Counted from the stretch's first letter, positions 46,396 to 56,014 are shown. The stretch: DNA of 64,000 nt from JBHJGM01 sp050331815 (GCA_050331815.1 JBHJGM010000014.1:62001-126000), one strand, 5' to 3'. The notes: generated by a model not told the origin, from the letters alone. A program made the numbers and translations.

Positions 46396-46624
46396 TGACT
46401 TACAGACTTTTAAAGTTTCTTCGTTTCAAGTTGTTTACCGGTTGTTCACATGGCATTGGTCGCCCTGACTGATTCCCCTAGAGCCAAATCAGGTTTTGCG
46501 CCGTCAACAAAATCAACGCATCAAGGTTTGGAACCGCCAACGACTTGGCGCGGCACCGAGCGGCAACGATCGGTAGGGTTTGAACCATGGAAAATTACGC
46601 CGATTAACCGCTTTGGAACCTGAC

Positions 46625-48517
46625 ATGCGAAGGCCTTTCCATATGCTGTTCACAAAGAGTTCCCAATTGCTCCGCCCTGGTTACCGTTCAATGATTTTTG
46701 CTCGTACTTTATTTGCGTGCTTGCTGCTAAGCAGCGGCTTTGTGTTCCCATTGAAGGCCCAGCAGGCTGCCGCCACCGAGGCGTTGATGCCGTTGTCCGA
46801 GGTCAAGCGCGGGATGCGCGGGGAGTGGCGCACGGTCATCGCGGGTACGGACGTGGAGACCTTTGAACTGGAGGTACTTGGGGTAGTTGAGAATTTCATT
46901 GGCCCGCGTCGTTCGGTCATCATCTGCCGGGCCATCACACCAAGCCAGATCGAGAGCGGCCCGGTTTCTGGCATGAGCGGCAGCCCCGTCTACATCGAAG
47001 GGCGACTCGTTGGGGCCTATGCTTACGGTTACACCTGGCCCAAGCAGCAAGCCATCATCGGGGTGACGCCCATCGAGCAGATGTTTGAGGTGCTCGACTA
47101 TCCCGCCGACGAGGAAGCTTTCAACCGCGGCTCAGGTGCGCAGGGTGAACAGATCGCTTCGACCCATGCCGAAAGCTTCACCGAAGCATTGCCGGATACT
47201 GACTTGGCGGCGCAGTCCAGCGCCTCGGCCATCGCTCCGCGCCTGCAGCCGCTGCCGACGCCCCTGATGGCCTCGGGCGTTTCGCCGCAGGTTTTGTCTG
47301 CCTTTCAGGACGAGTTCGACCGGTTGGGCGTTCAGGTGATGGCCGCACCGATGGGTGTTGCCGATGGTGGCGAAGGCTCCGGGCTGACCGTGGACGACAT
47401 ACAGCCGGGTTCGGCGGTCGCGGGGGTGCTCATGCAGGGTGATTTTAATTTTGCGGCCACCGGGACCGTCACCTGGCGCGAGGGGGACAAGCTGTTGGCG
47501 TTTGGCCACCCGTTCATGCAGTCCGGTCCGGTTGCCATGCCGATGGCACCGGCCGAGGTGGTGACGGTGGTGCAGTCGCTGCCCAGTTCGTTCAAGATGT
47601 CTCGGGTGGGCCCAATTTTGGGGAGCATCTATCAGGACCGGCTGACGGCCATCGCCGGGGAGTTGGGTAAGTACTCGCCAATGAGCGACGTCACCATCAC
47701 CGTGCGTCCGGAAACCGGCGTGCCCACGACCTTTTCCGCGCAGATGTTTCACAGCGAGGATTTTTCCCCGCTACTGGCGGCCATCTCTCTTTTGCAATCT
47801 CTGGTCAGCACGATGGAGAGCGAGGAACGCCAGACCGTCTACCTGAAGACCAACCTCAAGCTGGATGGCTTTGACGCAGTCGCCTGGGAGTCTGTTGAGA
47901 GCGGGCCTGGCAGCGGCATGTCGACCGCCGTTGGCATCCTGCGCGAACTCGGGCAACTGATGCGCAATCCCTTCACGGTTCCGACCATCGAAACGCTCGA
48001 TATCGATGTAGAGCTGAAAAACGAGTGGAGCCTGACCCGCATTCGCGAATGGCAGGTGCTCAATGGCATCCACAAGCCAGGTGGCGAAATCCGTCTGGCG
48101 GTCACGCTGCAGAATTACCTGGGCCCTCTGGAGCGCAAGGAGATTCGTGTGCCGATTCCGAAAACCCTGCGCGCCGGCGATAAATTGACCGTGTTGATCG
48201 GAGACGCCAGCGCGGCGGATGCGATCGACCTCGGCGGCGCACGCTCGGATTTTGACAGCCTGTCGGACTGGGTGGCTCACCTGCGCGAGCGCCGTGCCCA
48301 AGACGCCATCTACATCAAACTGCTGCAGCAACAGCCCGGCCTGCGCGTTTCGGGGCAGACGCTGCCATCCCTGCCAGCGTCGGCACGCACGCTGATCAGC
48401 GATCCGCGCAGCCAGGAGCCCATGAGCCGCGCGACGCACGTCACGCTTTGGGAAGATCGCATCGAGTTGCCGGGATACTTCAGCGGCTCGCAGCGGCTTG
48501 ACTTTGTACTCGACTAA
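46625..48517 (+). CDS. SpoIVB-type (S55) peptidase domain protein, exported
   Basis: 630 residues from ATG 46625. ATG at 46691 would put a clean signal peptide first ('MIFARTLFACLLLSSGFVFP') and may be the true start. After it: 'LSEVKRGMRGEWRTVIAGTD' and the nucleophile-region 'GPVSGMSGSPVYIEGRLVGA', then 'GVTPIEQM' as in S55 (SpoIVB) peptidases. A later GHP segment 'KLLAFGHPFMQSGPVAMPMA' is also typical of this family. Possible signalling protease or structural relative in the periplasm. Followed after 28 bases by a secreted beta-propeller gene. Confidence 0.8.
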   Translation: MRRPFHMLFTKSSQLLRPGYRSMIFARTLFACLLLSSGFVFPLKAQQAAATEALMPLSEVKRGMRGEWRTVIAGTDVETFELEVLGVVENFIGPRRSVIICRAITPSQIESGPVSGMSGSPVYIEGRLVGAYAYGYTWPKQQAIIGVTPIEQMFEVLDYPADEEAFNRGSGAQGEQIASTHAESFTEALPDTDLAAQSSASAIAPRLQPLPTPLMASGVSPQVLSAFQDEFDRLGVQVMAAPMGVADGGEGSGLTVDDIQPGSAVAGVLMQGDFNFAATGTVTWREGDKLLAFGHPFMQSGPVAMPMAPAEVVTVVQSLPSSFKMSRVGPILGSIYQDRLTAIAGELGKYSPMSDVTITVRPETGVPTTFSAQMFHSEDFSPLLAAISLLQSLVSTMESEERQTVYLKTNLKLDGFDAVAWESVESGPGSGMSTAVGILRELGQLMRNPFTVPTIETLDIDVELKNEWSLTRIREWQVLNGIHKPGGEIRLAVTLQNYLGPLERKEIRVPIPKTLRAGDKLTVLIGDASAADAIDLGGARSDFDSLSDWVAHLRERRAQDAIYIKLLQQQPGLRVSGQTLPSLPASARTLISDPRSQEPMSRATHVTLWEDRIELPGYFSGSQRLDFVLD

Positions 48518-48545
48518 CCCCTGTATCCATCGTCTGGATACCATC

Positions 48546-50708
48546 ATGAGGACTATGCGGATCCCTGTTTGCCTGGCCGGTGCCTGCGCGCTGGCACCAA
48601 TACTTTTGCACCCGCTGCATGCGGTGCGCACTCAACACGTCGAACACAGCGGCTTTGCCGATTTTTTGAAGGCCGAGACGGAAAACCTGTCGCTCTCGGG
48701 CCTGGGTACGGTGTCCCTGGCGCCCGCCATCGAGGAAATTGCCATTCTCGACGAGACGGTGGTTTGGGGCGTGTTGCCACATCCGCAAGGCGGTTTGATT
48801 GTCGGCACCGGCAACGGCGGCAAGGTCCTCCACGTGCGCGACGATGGCGAGGTGGAGACTTTGTTCGACAGCGAAGAAGTGCTGGCCCGCGCGCTCGAGA
48901 TGGATGCAGAAGGACGCCTTTACGTGGGTACCAGTCCGGACGGGCGCATTTACCGTATTGAGTCCGGGCGCAACCCGGAGATCTTTTTCGACCCCGCCGA
49001 GACCTACATCTGGAAGATGCGCTTCGACGCGGCGGGCAATCTGTTTGTGGCGACCGGCCAAAGCGGCAAGCTCTATCGACTGCCGGCAGGCTTCGCCCCG
49101 GGCGACGAGCCCGAGTTATGGTTCGAGAGCGACCGGGCCCACATCACCCAGCTGGAGTTCGACGCGCAGGGGAAGCTGCTGCTGGCGGTCAGCCCACGCT
49201 CGGTTCTGTACCGTGTTCAGGGGCAGGATGCGGTTGAAGTGCTCGCGCAAACCGACGCCGAGGAGATCTCCGGGATGGTGGCGCAGCCCGACGGCACGAT
49301 TTTGTTTTCGACCTTTTTGGACAAGCCCGGCGGCGATGACGCGAAAAAGACCCCGCTGGACCTGCCCGAGTTGATGGAGCGCTACCGCAAGCAGGCGGCC
49401 AATGGCAACGGCAAGGACAACCCATTCGGCTTTGTCTTTCGGCGGTTGCCCGAAGGCTTCATCGAGCCGGTCTGGTCGGCGGGCGGCTCGCGAATTTTCA
49501 GCCTCTTTCAGTCAACGTCCGAGTCTTCGCTGATCGTCGGCACTGAGGTGGACGGCATTTTGTACAAGGTGAAGGATGACCAGATTTGGCATCGCCTGCA
49601 GCGTCTGCCCTCCAGTGGGCAGGCCTCCTACATCGTGCCGGTACCGGATTCCGACGACCTCTACGTGCTCTCCAGCAACCCGGCCGGCGTCTATCGACTG
49701 GTGACCGAAACCAGCCAGGACGGCCTGCTGACCAGCGATGTTGTCGACGCGGGGCAAACCGCGCGCTGGGGCCGCCTGCGTCCGCAGGGCCTGGGTGGCG
49801 AAAGCTTTGGCGGGATTCAGTGGGAAGTGCGCTCCGGACCCGTCGGCGAACCCGACCAAGCCTGGAGCGATTGGCAGACCCTCGACGACGGCCTGTCGAT
49901 GAGCAGCCAATTTAACCGCTTCGTGCAGTATCGCGCGACGTTCAAAAGTCCCGGCGACGCGCTGCGGGCAGTGCGGCTTTATTATCAGGTCAACAACGCG
50001 GCCCCAGTGGTCTCCGGTATCAATGTGGTGCCGGTCGGCATCCAACTGGTCAACGTGCCGCAAAACAACCGCCCGACGGTCAATTTGAACCAGCTGCTGT
50101 CCGGTGAGGAGTTGCCCAACAATCAGCGCGAACAGAAGAACCAGCGGCAGGTGCGTTTTCTAGGCTCGGAAGGCTTTTTGACTGCGGGCTGGAAAGCCGA
50201 CGATCCCAATGGCGACTCGATGCGCTACACGGTCATGCTCAAGAGCGACGCTGAGCAGGATTGGACTACGCTGGCCAGCGAGATCGACGTGCCCGCCTAT
50301 TCCATGAACACCAAGGGCATGGACGATGGCTATTACGTGGTGAAGGTGCTTGCCACCGATGCGCCCTCCAACCCCTCGGGGCAGGCCCGCAGCGGGTACT
50401 CAGTCAGCAAGCCGTTTCTGGTAGACAACTCGCCGCCCGCCATCAGCCAGCAGCCCAACGCTCAAGCCACGCCGGCAGTCATCTTCGATGTTCAGGACGG
50501 CTTCAGTGTAGTAACGGAAGCAACGCTGACCATAAACGGCGGCGAAGCCATCAACTTGCTTCCCAGCGACGGACTCTTCGACAGCGAGACGGAGACCTTT
50601 GAGGTCGAGGCCGACGGCTGGAATTCCGGCAACCACAGCCTGGTTCTGGAAGTCGTCGATGAAGCCGGCAACCGCGCCGTTCACCGCAGCCTCTACCAAA
50701 AGCCGTAG
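48546..50708 (+). CDS. Secreted beta-propeller (NHL/SMP-30-like) protein
   Basis: 720 residues from ATG 48546 with a signal peptide (MRTMRIPVCLAGACALAPIL). Repeated blades with the pattern 'GLIVGTGNGGKVLHV', 'GRLYVGTSPDGRIYRI', 'GNLFVATGQSGKLYRL', 'LLLAVSPRSVLYRV' and 'SSLIVGTEVDGILYKV' form a propeller of about six to seven blades over residues 60-400. The C-terminal half is Ig-like/fibronectin-like ('TAGWKADDPNGDSMRYTVML'). Tightly linked to the S55-type gene, so it may be its partner or substrate-sensing unit. Function unknown. Confidence 0.8.
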   Translation: MRTMRIPVCLAGACALAPILLHPLHAVRTQHVEHSGFADFLKAETENLSLSGLGTVSLAPAIEEIAILDETVVWGVLPHPQGGLIVGTGNGGKVLHVRDDGEVETLFDSEEVLARALEMDAEGRLYVGTSPDGRIYRIESGRNPEIFFDPAETYIWKMRFDAAGNLFVATGQSGKLYRLPAGFAPGDEPELWFESDRAHITQLEFDAQGKLLLAVSPRSVLYRVQGQDAVEVLAQTDAEEISGMVAQPDGTILFSTFLDKPGGDDAKKTPLDLPELMERYRKQAANGNGKDNPFGFVFRRLPEGFIEPVWSAGGSRIFSLFQSTSESSLIVGTEVDGILYKVKDDQIWHRLQRLPSSGQASYIVPVPDSDDLYVLSSNPAGVYRLVTETSQDGLLTSDVVDAGQTARWGRLRPQGLGGESFGGIQWEVRSGPVGEPDQAWSDWQTLDDGLSMSSQFNRFVQYRATFKSPGDALRAVRLYYQVNNAAPVVSGINVVPVGIQLVNVPQNNRPTVNLNQLLSGEELPNNQREQKNQRQVRFLGSEGFLTAGWKADDPNGDSMRYTVMLKSDAEQDWTTLASEIDVPAYSMNTKGMDDGYYVVKVLATDAPSNPSGQARSGYSVSKPFLVDNSPPAISQQPNAQATPAVIFDVQDGFSVVTEATLTINGGEAINLLPSDGLFDSETETFEVEADGWNSGNHSLVLEVVDEAGNRAVHRSLYQKP

Positions 50709-50765
50709 CTGTTTGCATCCGAAAAATAACTACGCGCCGGTCGAAAATTCCGGCGGGCTAATTCT

Positions 50766-52073
50766 TCAGCGGTAAAGGTCATCGCGCGTCAGCGGGACGG
50801 GGCTAGGCCCCTTCTGGCGCTTGGAGCCCAGCACCTGGCAGATGCCGAGTGAGCCCTGCGTGAAGCCGATTGAAACACCCGCCAAGTAGAGCGCCCAGAG
50901 CCGGAACTTCTCCGGGCTGACGTGCCGGAGTGCCTCCGCTTTTCGTTCCATCAGCGCCCGATACCAGCGCTGGGTGGTCAGCGCGTAGTGCTCGCGCCAG
51001 GACTCGACGTCGTGCACCTCAAAGCCGCAGACCTCCATCATGTCGACAGTGTGACCCACGTGGTCGAGTTCGCCGCCAGGGAAGATGTACTTGAGGATGA
51101 GCTTTTTCTCGGGGCGGACTTTGCCCCGGCGGCGCTTGTGGCCTTTGGCGCGCCGGCAGATCCCGTGATTGAGCAGGAGCCCGCGCTCGGAGAGCAAGCT
51201 GTTGATGTGGCGAAAGTATGTCTCCATGTGGGCCAACCCGATGTGCTCAAACATGCCGATGCTGGCGATTTTGTCCCAGGAGCCCTCGAGGGTGGTGTAG
51301 TCGCGCAGCTCGAGGTGAACGCGGTCCATCAGGCCGAGGCGCTTCACCTTTTCCTTGGCAAAGGCCAGCTGCGCCTCGGAAAGGGTGACCCCATGTGCCT
51401 GCACGCCATGGTGCCGCGCGGCGTGGCAGACAAGCGCCCCCCAGCCGCAGCCGATGTCCAAAAAGCGCTCGCCAGGCTGCAGGCGCAGCTTGCGGCAAAT
51501 CATCTCCAGCTTGTCGTGCTGGGCCTGATCGATGGAGTTGGTGGCGTCGCGAAAATACCCGCAGGAGTAGACCATCTCCTCACCCAGAAAGAGCCCGTAA
51601 AACTCGTTGCTCAGGTCGTAGTGAAACTGGATGAAGTCTTTGTTGTCGGCGGTTTCGCGGGCTTGACCCGTGGCATCGCCCTCGAAGCCGGGGCTGCGCG
51701 CGAGCTGGCCGGTTTTGGCCGTCAGAAAAGGCAGCAGCTGCCGCAACAGGTAGGTCTTGCGGACTTTTTTGAGCGCCTTGGAGGTCCGGCGCTCACGAGC
51801 GGTCAGGATGAAGTCGATGAGGTCGCCCTCAATGTCGAGCGCGCCGCGGGCAAAGTGCAGGAGGGCGGTCTCAGCGGAGGGCTTGCGCAGGAGCGTGCCG
51901 ATGACTCCGGGGTCGTTGATAACAACGACATGTTGCTGGCTGGCATTGGGCCCCATCGGGAGGATTGAGCCGTCCCACAGCCGCACGCTGAAATGCCCGT
52001 CCAGATGCGCGCCAAGGTGCTCACACAAGCGCACTGCCGCCGCACGCTGCTTCGCCTCCGAAAAGTAGGGCAT
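50766..52073 (-). CDS. cfa: Cyclopropane-fatty-acyl-phospholipid synthase
   Basis: SAM-dependent methylene transfer to unsaturated acyl chains of membrane phospholipids. 435 residues. N-terminal lipid-binding domain, then a methyltransferase fold: 'QFHYDLSNEFYGLFLGEEMV', 'YSCGYFRDATNSIDQAQHDK', SAM loop 'FLDIGCGWGALVCHAA', 'GVTLSEAQLAFAKEK' and bicarbonate/His region 'SIGMFEHIGLAHMETYF'. 'KYIFPGGEL' replaces the Cys-containing loop of the E. coli enzyme, as many homologues do. Monocistronic by context. Confidence 0.95.
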   Translation of the reverse strand: MPYFSEAKQRAAAVRLCEHLGAHLDGHFSVRLWDGSILPMGPNASQQHVVVINDPGVIGTLLRKPSAETALLHFARGALDIEGDLIDFILTARERRTSKALKKVRKTYLLRQLLPFLTAKTGQLARSPGFEGDATGQARETADNKDFIQFHYDLSNEFYGLFLGEEMVYSCGYFRDATNSIDQAQHDKLEMICRKLRLQPGERFLDIGCGWGALVCHAARHHGVQAHGVTLSEAQLAFAKEKVKRLGLMDRVHLELRDYTTLEGSWDKIASIGMFEHIGLAHMETYFRHINSLLSERGLLLNHGICRRAKGHKRRRGKVRPEKKLILKYIFPGGELDHVGHTVDMMEVCGFEVHDVESWREHYALTTQRWYRALMERKAEALRHVSPEKFRLWALYLAGVSIGFTQGSLGICQVLGSKRQKGPSPVPLTRDDLYR

Positions 52074-52275
52074 CTTTTTCGTTTTGGGATGGAGTGGGTC
52101 GCCAGGTCAATCGTGCCTGGCTGGCGCGACTGGAGCACCTCATCGCCATCGAGTAAAGCCTTCAAGCCGCTGCGCAACTGCGGACTGTGTTCCGAAAACA
52201 TCCTCGTGCTTGTTGAAACGCTTCCGAGTGCGCAAGGAAGACGCCAACGCCCAGCCCGTCCTGTTGATAACAGAC

Positions 52276-52306
52276 GAGGTTCCCGCCAGTCACGCGCGGG
52301 AACCTC
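52276..52306. terminator. Perfect inverted repeat, probable terminator for the PEP-CTERM gene
   Basis: GAGGTTCCCGC (52276-52286) and GCGGGAACCTC (52296-52306) make an 11-base perfect stem with a 9-base loop, about 85 bases beyond the minus-strand PEP-CTERM stop. No long T-run follows on either strand, so a factor-dependent or structural stop is more likely than a classic one. It is the only structure I see in the 317-base gap 52074-52390. Confidence 0.5.
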
Positions 52307-52390
52307 CCTTATTAACGATATTTGGGGTGGGGTGAATCCGGCTGGGGCCAGACCGGTTGAGCAGCCCCGTGAATCGTTCAGCTCGTTCGA

Positions 52391-53062
52391 TCAGTCACGT
52401 GTGTGCCGCCGCCGCCAGAATGCGAACACGAGGCAGACTGAGCCAAACAGCAGCGCGCTCACGGCGGGCTCCGGTACGATCGAGATCGAGTCGACGACGA
52501 CTTGCTCGATGGAAACCTCTTCCGGAACGATAACTTCGATGATCTCGAAATCCGGGTTGGGCTCCAGAAAGAAATCGTAGACGAAGACCTGGCGGAAGGG
52601 TGGAGCCGGGCCGACATCGACGACATTGATGAGGCCGCCACCGACCCCGACACTGTCGGGAGGCAGCAGCGCTGCATCGAAGCCAGTCACGAACACCTGC
52701 GGCTCGGGCGCGGGTCCGGTAAAGGATTCGGTGGTGATTTGGAGCCGCAGCAGCTTGAGCGGAAGATCGTCGATGATGTTTTGCACCTCGATTAAGTAAA
52801 GGGTGTCTAAACCCAGGGGTGTGCAAACGAGATTGGTCTCAAAGCCATCATACAGCGGGTTCTCCAGGGTCGGAAAAGCTTCGAAAACCGTGGGGGCGAT
52901 GGGCTGGTCGGGGGGGACGCTGTCAACGTTGGTCCACTCGGCAAAAACGGAGAGACCGAGGCCTCGGAAGTCGGGAGGGCGCACGTCATCGGCGGAGGCT
53001 GCTTGGCACACCAGGAACGCGGCGGCGGCAGAAATACACAGAGGTAACAGGTTCGTTTTCAT
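52391..53062 (-). CDS. PEP-CTERM sorting-domain protein
   Basis: 223 residues: signal peptide MKTNLLPLCISAAAAFLVCQ, a beta-rich body, and a C-terminal sorting tail 'VPEPAVSALLFGSVCLVFAF' followed by WRRRH. The tail has the three parts of PEP-CTERM signals: Pro-Glu-Pro, a hydrophobic helix and a basic end. Such proteins are exported, processed by an exosortase and often found in the extracellular matrix. The body has no known domain ('FRGLGLSVFAEWTNVDSVPP' near the start). The window's exosortase (12699-13703) is the obvious enzyme. Confidence 0.9.
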   Translation of the reverse strand: MKTNLLPLCISAAAAFLVCQAASADDVRPPDFRGLGLSVFAEWTNVDSVPPDQPIAPTVFEAFPTLENPLYDGFETNLVCTPLGLDTLYLIEVQNIIDDLPLKLLRLQITTESFTGPAPEPQVFVTGFDAALLPPDSVGVGGGLINVVDVGPAPPFRQVFVYDFFLEPNPDFEIIEVIVPEEVSIEQVVVDSISIVPEPAVSALLFGSVCLVFAFWRRRHTRD

Positions 53063-53338
53063 CGGTTCCCTTTTGTCGCATCGGGGAATCTACGGCAAGG
53101 CGAAGGGTTTCTGCTTAGCGAGTTATAAGGTTAGGCATTAGTTAGATTATGGTGAACTGTTTGCGCCTACAAAAGATGAGCCTGCGCGTATTCCAACTGG
53201 CGCAGCCGTGCATACTGAGTTGATAGATCGCGTGAATACCCTGAGAAGCGCCCAGTGTCACAGGGGTGCCTTCAAGCTTGCGCCGGGTGGGGCGGGGCGG
53301 TTGTCTGTGCCGTTTTCGGCCAAACCACCAACCCATCG

Positions 53339-55129
53339 ATGAAACGCACCCATCACTGTGCCCAGCTTCGCAAGGAGGACGCCGGCAGCGACGCCGTCCT
53401 CGTCGGCTGGATTGAGTCCATTCGCGATCACGGCGGCGTGCTCTTTGTGGACCTGCGGGACCGCGAGGGGCTGACCCAGATTGTTTTCGACCACGACAAC
53501 GCCGAACTGCAGGCGCAGGCGGCGAAGCTCCGCGATGAGTCGGTCGTACAGATCGCCGGCAAAGTGCGACCGCGCCACGAGGGCACAGAGAACACCAACC
53601 TGCCCACGGGGGCCATCGAGGTCAGCACGCGCGAGGTCGTCATTCACAATCTGTGCGATGTGCTGCCGTTTCCGCTCGACGGGGAAAAAGCTGACCGCGT
53701 GAACGAGGATCTGCGCATGCAGTACCGCTACCTCGACCTGCGTCGTCGTCGCAATTTCGAGGCGCTGCGCCGGCGTCACCGTGCCGCGCAGACCGTGCGC
53801 CAGTATTTCGACGAACAGGGCTTTCTGGAGATCGAGACGCCCATCCTTTTTAAAAGCACACCCGAGGGCGCGCGTGAGTTTCTGGTGCCCAGCCGCCACA
53901 ACCCGGGGCAGTTCTTTGCGCTGTCGCAGTCGCCCCAGCAGTACAAGCAGATGCTGATGGTCTCGGGCATCGAGCGCTACTACTCGCTGGCCAAGTGTTT
54001 CCGCGACGAGGACCAGCGCGCGGACCGCCAGCCGGAGTTTACCCAGATCGACCTGGAGATGTCCTTTATCGATCGTGAGGACATGTACGCGCTGATCGAG
54101 GGGCTACTGAAGCGCGTGTGGCAGGAAGTGCTCGGGGTCGAGATCCCGACGCCCTTCGAGCGTATGCCCTATCGGCAGGCGATGGATCGTTACGGTGTCG
54201 ACAAGCCCGACCGTCGTTTCGAGATGTGGATCGAGGACTTTTCCGAGGACTTCAAGGCATCGCAGTTCAAAGTGTTTGCTTCGACCGTGCAGGGCGGCGG
54301 CGTGGTCAAAGCCTTCAACGCGAAGGGCCTGGCCGACCTGACCCAGGGCGAGTTGAAAACCCTTGAAGACACCGCCAAGGGCTTCGGGGCCAAGGGGCTG
54401 GCCTTCATTCGCGCGCAGGACGGCGAATGGAAGTCGCCCATCCTGAAGTTTTTCTCCGACGCCGAAAAGGAAACACTGCGGACCCGCCTGAACGTGGAGG
54501 ATGGCGACATGGTGTTCTTTGCCGCCGCCGAGTGGGAGCGCGCCTGCACGATTTTGGGCCGCGTCCGGCTGGACTCCGCCAAGCTGCTGGAAAAGCGCGG
54601 CAGGTTGACCATCCGCCCCGACGACTGGCAATTCCTCTGGGTGGTGGACTTCCCACTGATGATCTTCGAAGAGGACGAGGGGCGCTACGTGGCCGCGCAC
54701 CATCCCTTCACCTCGCCGGTCGTGGAGGACATCCCGCTGCTGGACAGCGACCCCAAGGCCGTGCGTGGGCAGCACTACGACGTGGTTTTGAACGGCATGG
54801 AACTGGGCGGGGGGAGTATTCGTATCCACCAGCCGGACCTGCAGCAAAAGGTCTTTGAGGATGTTTTGAAAATCCCGCCAGACATCGTCGAAAGCCGCTT
54901 CGGGTACATGCTGCGGGCGTTTCGCTTTGGCGCTCCGCCCCACGGGGGCATCGCCCTGGGCTTCGACCGCCTCTGCACGCTGTTGTCTGAACGCACCAAC
55001 ATTCGCGATGTTATCGCGTTCCCGAAGAACCAGAAGGCGCAGGACGCAATGGTCGGCTCACCGGGCCCGGTCACTGAAAAACAGCTGCGCGACTGCTTCG
55101 TGACCACCGCCGATCTGCCGGAGGGGTGA
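53339..55129 (+). CDS. aspS: Aspartyl-tRNA synthetase
   Basis: Class II synthetase charging tRNA-Asp. 596 residues from ATG 53339 (MKRTHHCAQLRKEDAG). The N-terminal anticodon-binding OB fold contains 'LVGWIESIRDHGGVLFVDLR'. Motif 2 is 'FRDEDQRADRQPEFTQIDLE', a bacterial GAD insertion lies in the middle ('NAKGLADLTQGELKTLEDTA'), and motif 3 is 'GIALGFDRLCTLLSERTNIR'. The frame is open upstream to 53255 but without family similarity. The 276-base gap before it (53063-53338) shows no gene. Confidence 0.97.
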   Translation: MKRTHHCAQLRKEDAGSDAVLVGWIESIRDHGGVLFVDLRDREGLTQIVFDHDNAELQAQAAKLRDESVVQIAGKVRPRHEGTENTNLPTGAIEVSTREVVIHNLCDVLPFPLDGEKADRVNEDLRMQYRYLDLRRRRNFEALRRRHRAAQTVRQYFDEQGFLEIETPILFKSTPEGAREFLVPSRHNPGQFFALSQSPQQYKQMLMVSGIERYYSLAKCFRDEDQRADRQPEFTQIDLEMSFIDREDMYALIEGLLKRVWQEVLGVEIPTPFERMPYRQAMDRYGVDKPDRRFEMWIEDFSEDFKASQFKVFASTVQGGGVVKAFNAKGLADLTQGELKTLEDTAKGFGAKGLAFIRAQDGEWKSPILKFFSDAEKETLRTRLNVEDGDMVFFAAAEWERACTILGRVRLDSAKLLEKRGRLTIRPDDWQFLWVVDFPLMIFEEDEGRYVAAHHPFTSPVVEDIPLLDSDPKAVRGQHYDVVLNGMELGGGSIRIHQPDLQQKVFEDVLKIPPDIVESRFGYMLRAFRFGAPPHGGIALGFDRLCTLLSERTNIRDVIAFPKNQKAQDAMVGSPGPVTEKQLRDCFVTTADLPEG

Positions 55130-55253
55130 AGCAGCGGGGCCACCGTATTTAGCTACAGAAAATTGATTGAGGTGGCTTAACCGGAGCGGGATTTTTCCGA
55201 ATCGATGGGTTGTTAGCTGAGCTACAGGCTGAGTTAACTTCCAATCACGCACC

Positions 55254-55730
55254 ATGGCGATTTATCTCTTTCGCAGCCCTGATAAGTCCTTTGTACTCGA
55301 GCAATTCTGCGGGAATTTTGACCTGGCCGATTTTCAGGCTCTGATGGCCCGACTGCGCGGGGGCGGCCTGCTTGAAGGCTGTCTGCACACGCTTCTGGAT
55401 TTGCGGGAGGCTGAGGTTTCCCTCGGACTGGATGACGTGGAGGCCATAGCCCGCGAGCACGCCCGCCTGCTGGAAGATCGCTCGGCACGGCGGCGGATAG
55501 CGCTGTTGGTCGATCGACCCTTGCCTACCGCTTACGCCATGATGTGGCGCCGCTACCTGCCGGAGCGCCTGCGTGCGTTTGAGGTGTACAGTAGTCTGGA
55601 AGGGGCACTGGCCCACCTTGGACTGACGCAAGGCAGCCTGGAGTTCTTACGGCACTGCAAGCCGGTCGCCCAGTTTGGCTATGATAACCCGGGCGAAAAC
55701 AGCGATCAGGTCGACCAGGCCGTGGGGTGA
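55254..55730 (+). CDS. Hypothetical protein, possibly STAS/SpoIIAA-like
   Basis: 158 residues from ATG 55254. The alternating pattern 'CLHTLLDLREAEVSLGLDDV', 'RRRIALLVDRPLPTAYAMMW' and 'AFEVYSSLEGALAHLGL' resembles the SpoIIAA-like/STAS fold used in phosphorelay and sensor proteins. No phosphorylatable Ser can be pointed out with confidence. The last 25 bases overlap the convergent HhH gene. Confidence 0.55.
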   Translation: MAIYLFRSPDKSFVLEQFCGNFDLADFQALMARLRGGGLLEGCLHTLLDLREAEVSLGLDDVEAIAREHARLLEDRSARRRIALLVDRPLPTAYAMMWRRYLPERLRAFEVYSSLEGALAHLGLTQGSLEFLRHCKPVAQFGYDNPGENSDQVDQAVG

Positions 55731-56014
55731 AGCCGTTGCGGGTCGGGCTGGTCGGTTTCCGCGAAATAGACGGCCAGGCGCAGAAATGTGACACGGTCAG
55801 CCGGGGTTTCCGGGCGCAGCTTTTGCAGGTCGCTGAAGAGGCTTTCGGGTGAGCGCCCTTCGAGCTGATACACCTCGTCGAGCCCGAGATCGAGCAGGTC
55901 GCGTGCAGCCTCGACCTTCATACCGGGTATGCGCATGAACGCGCTGTGCAGGGCCGCGCTGTCCACCTTCTTTTTACGCCTTGCCGGCCGATCGGCCTCA
56001 AACGTTTCATCCAT
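55706..56014 (-). CDS. Small helix-hairpin-helix protein (Cdd1/pathogenicity-locus family)
   Basis: 102 residues from ATG 56014 (MDETFEADRPARRKKKVDSA); a GTG three codons earlier is possible. After a basic N-terminus, 'MRIPGMKVEAARDLLDLGLD' then 'EVYQLEGRSPESLFSDLQKL' follow the helix-hairpin-helix of the Cdd1/DUF4332-like family. It probably binds nucleic acid. Convergent with the preceding gene, overlapping its 3' end. Confidence 0.75.
   Translation of the reverse strand: MDETFEADRPARRKKKVDSAALHSAFMRIPGMKVEAARDLLDLGLDEVYQLEGRSPESLFSDLQKLRPETPADRVTFLRLAVYFAETDQPDPQRLHPTAWST

Noticed and set aside
46555..46585. tRNA-like T-loop GGTTCAAACC on the minus strand
   Set aside because: The flanking bases cannot pair into a T-stem, and no anticodon or acceptor stem is found.
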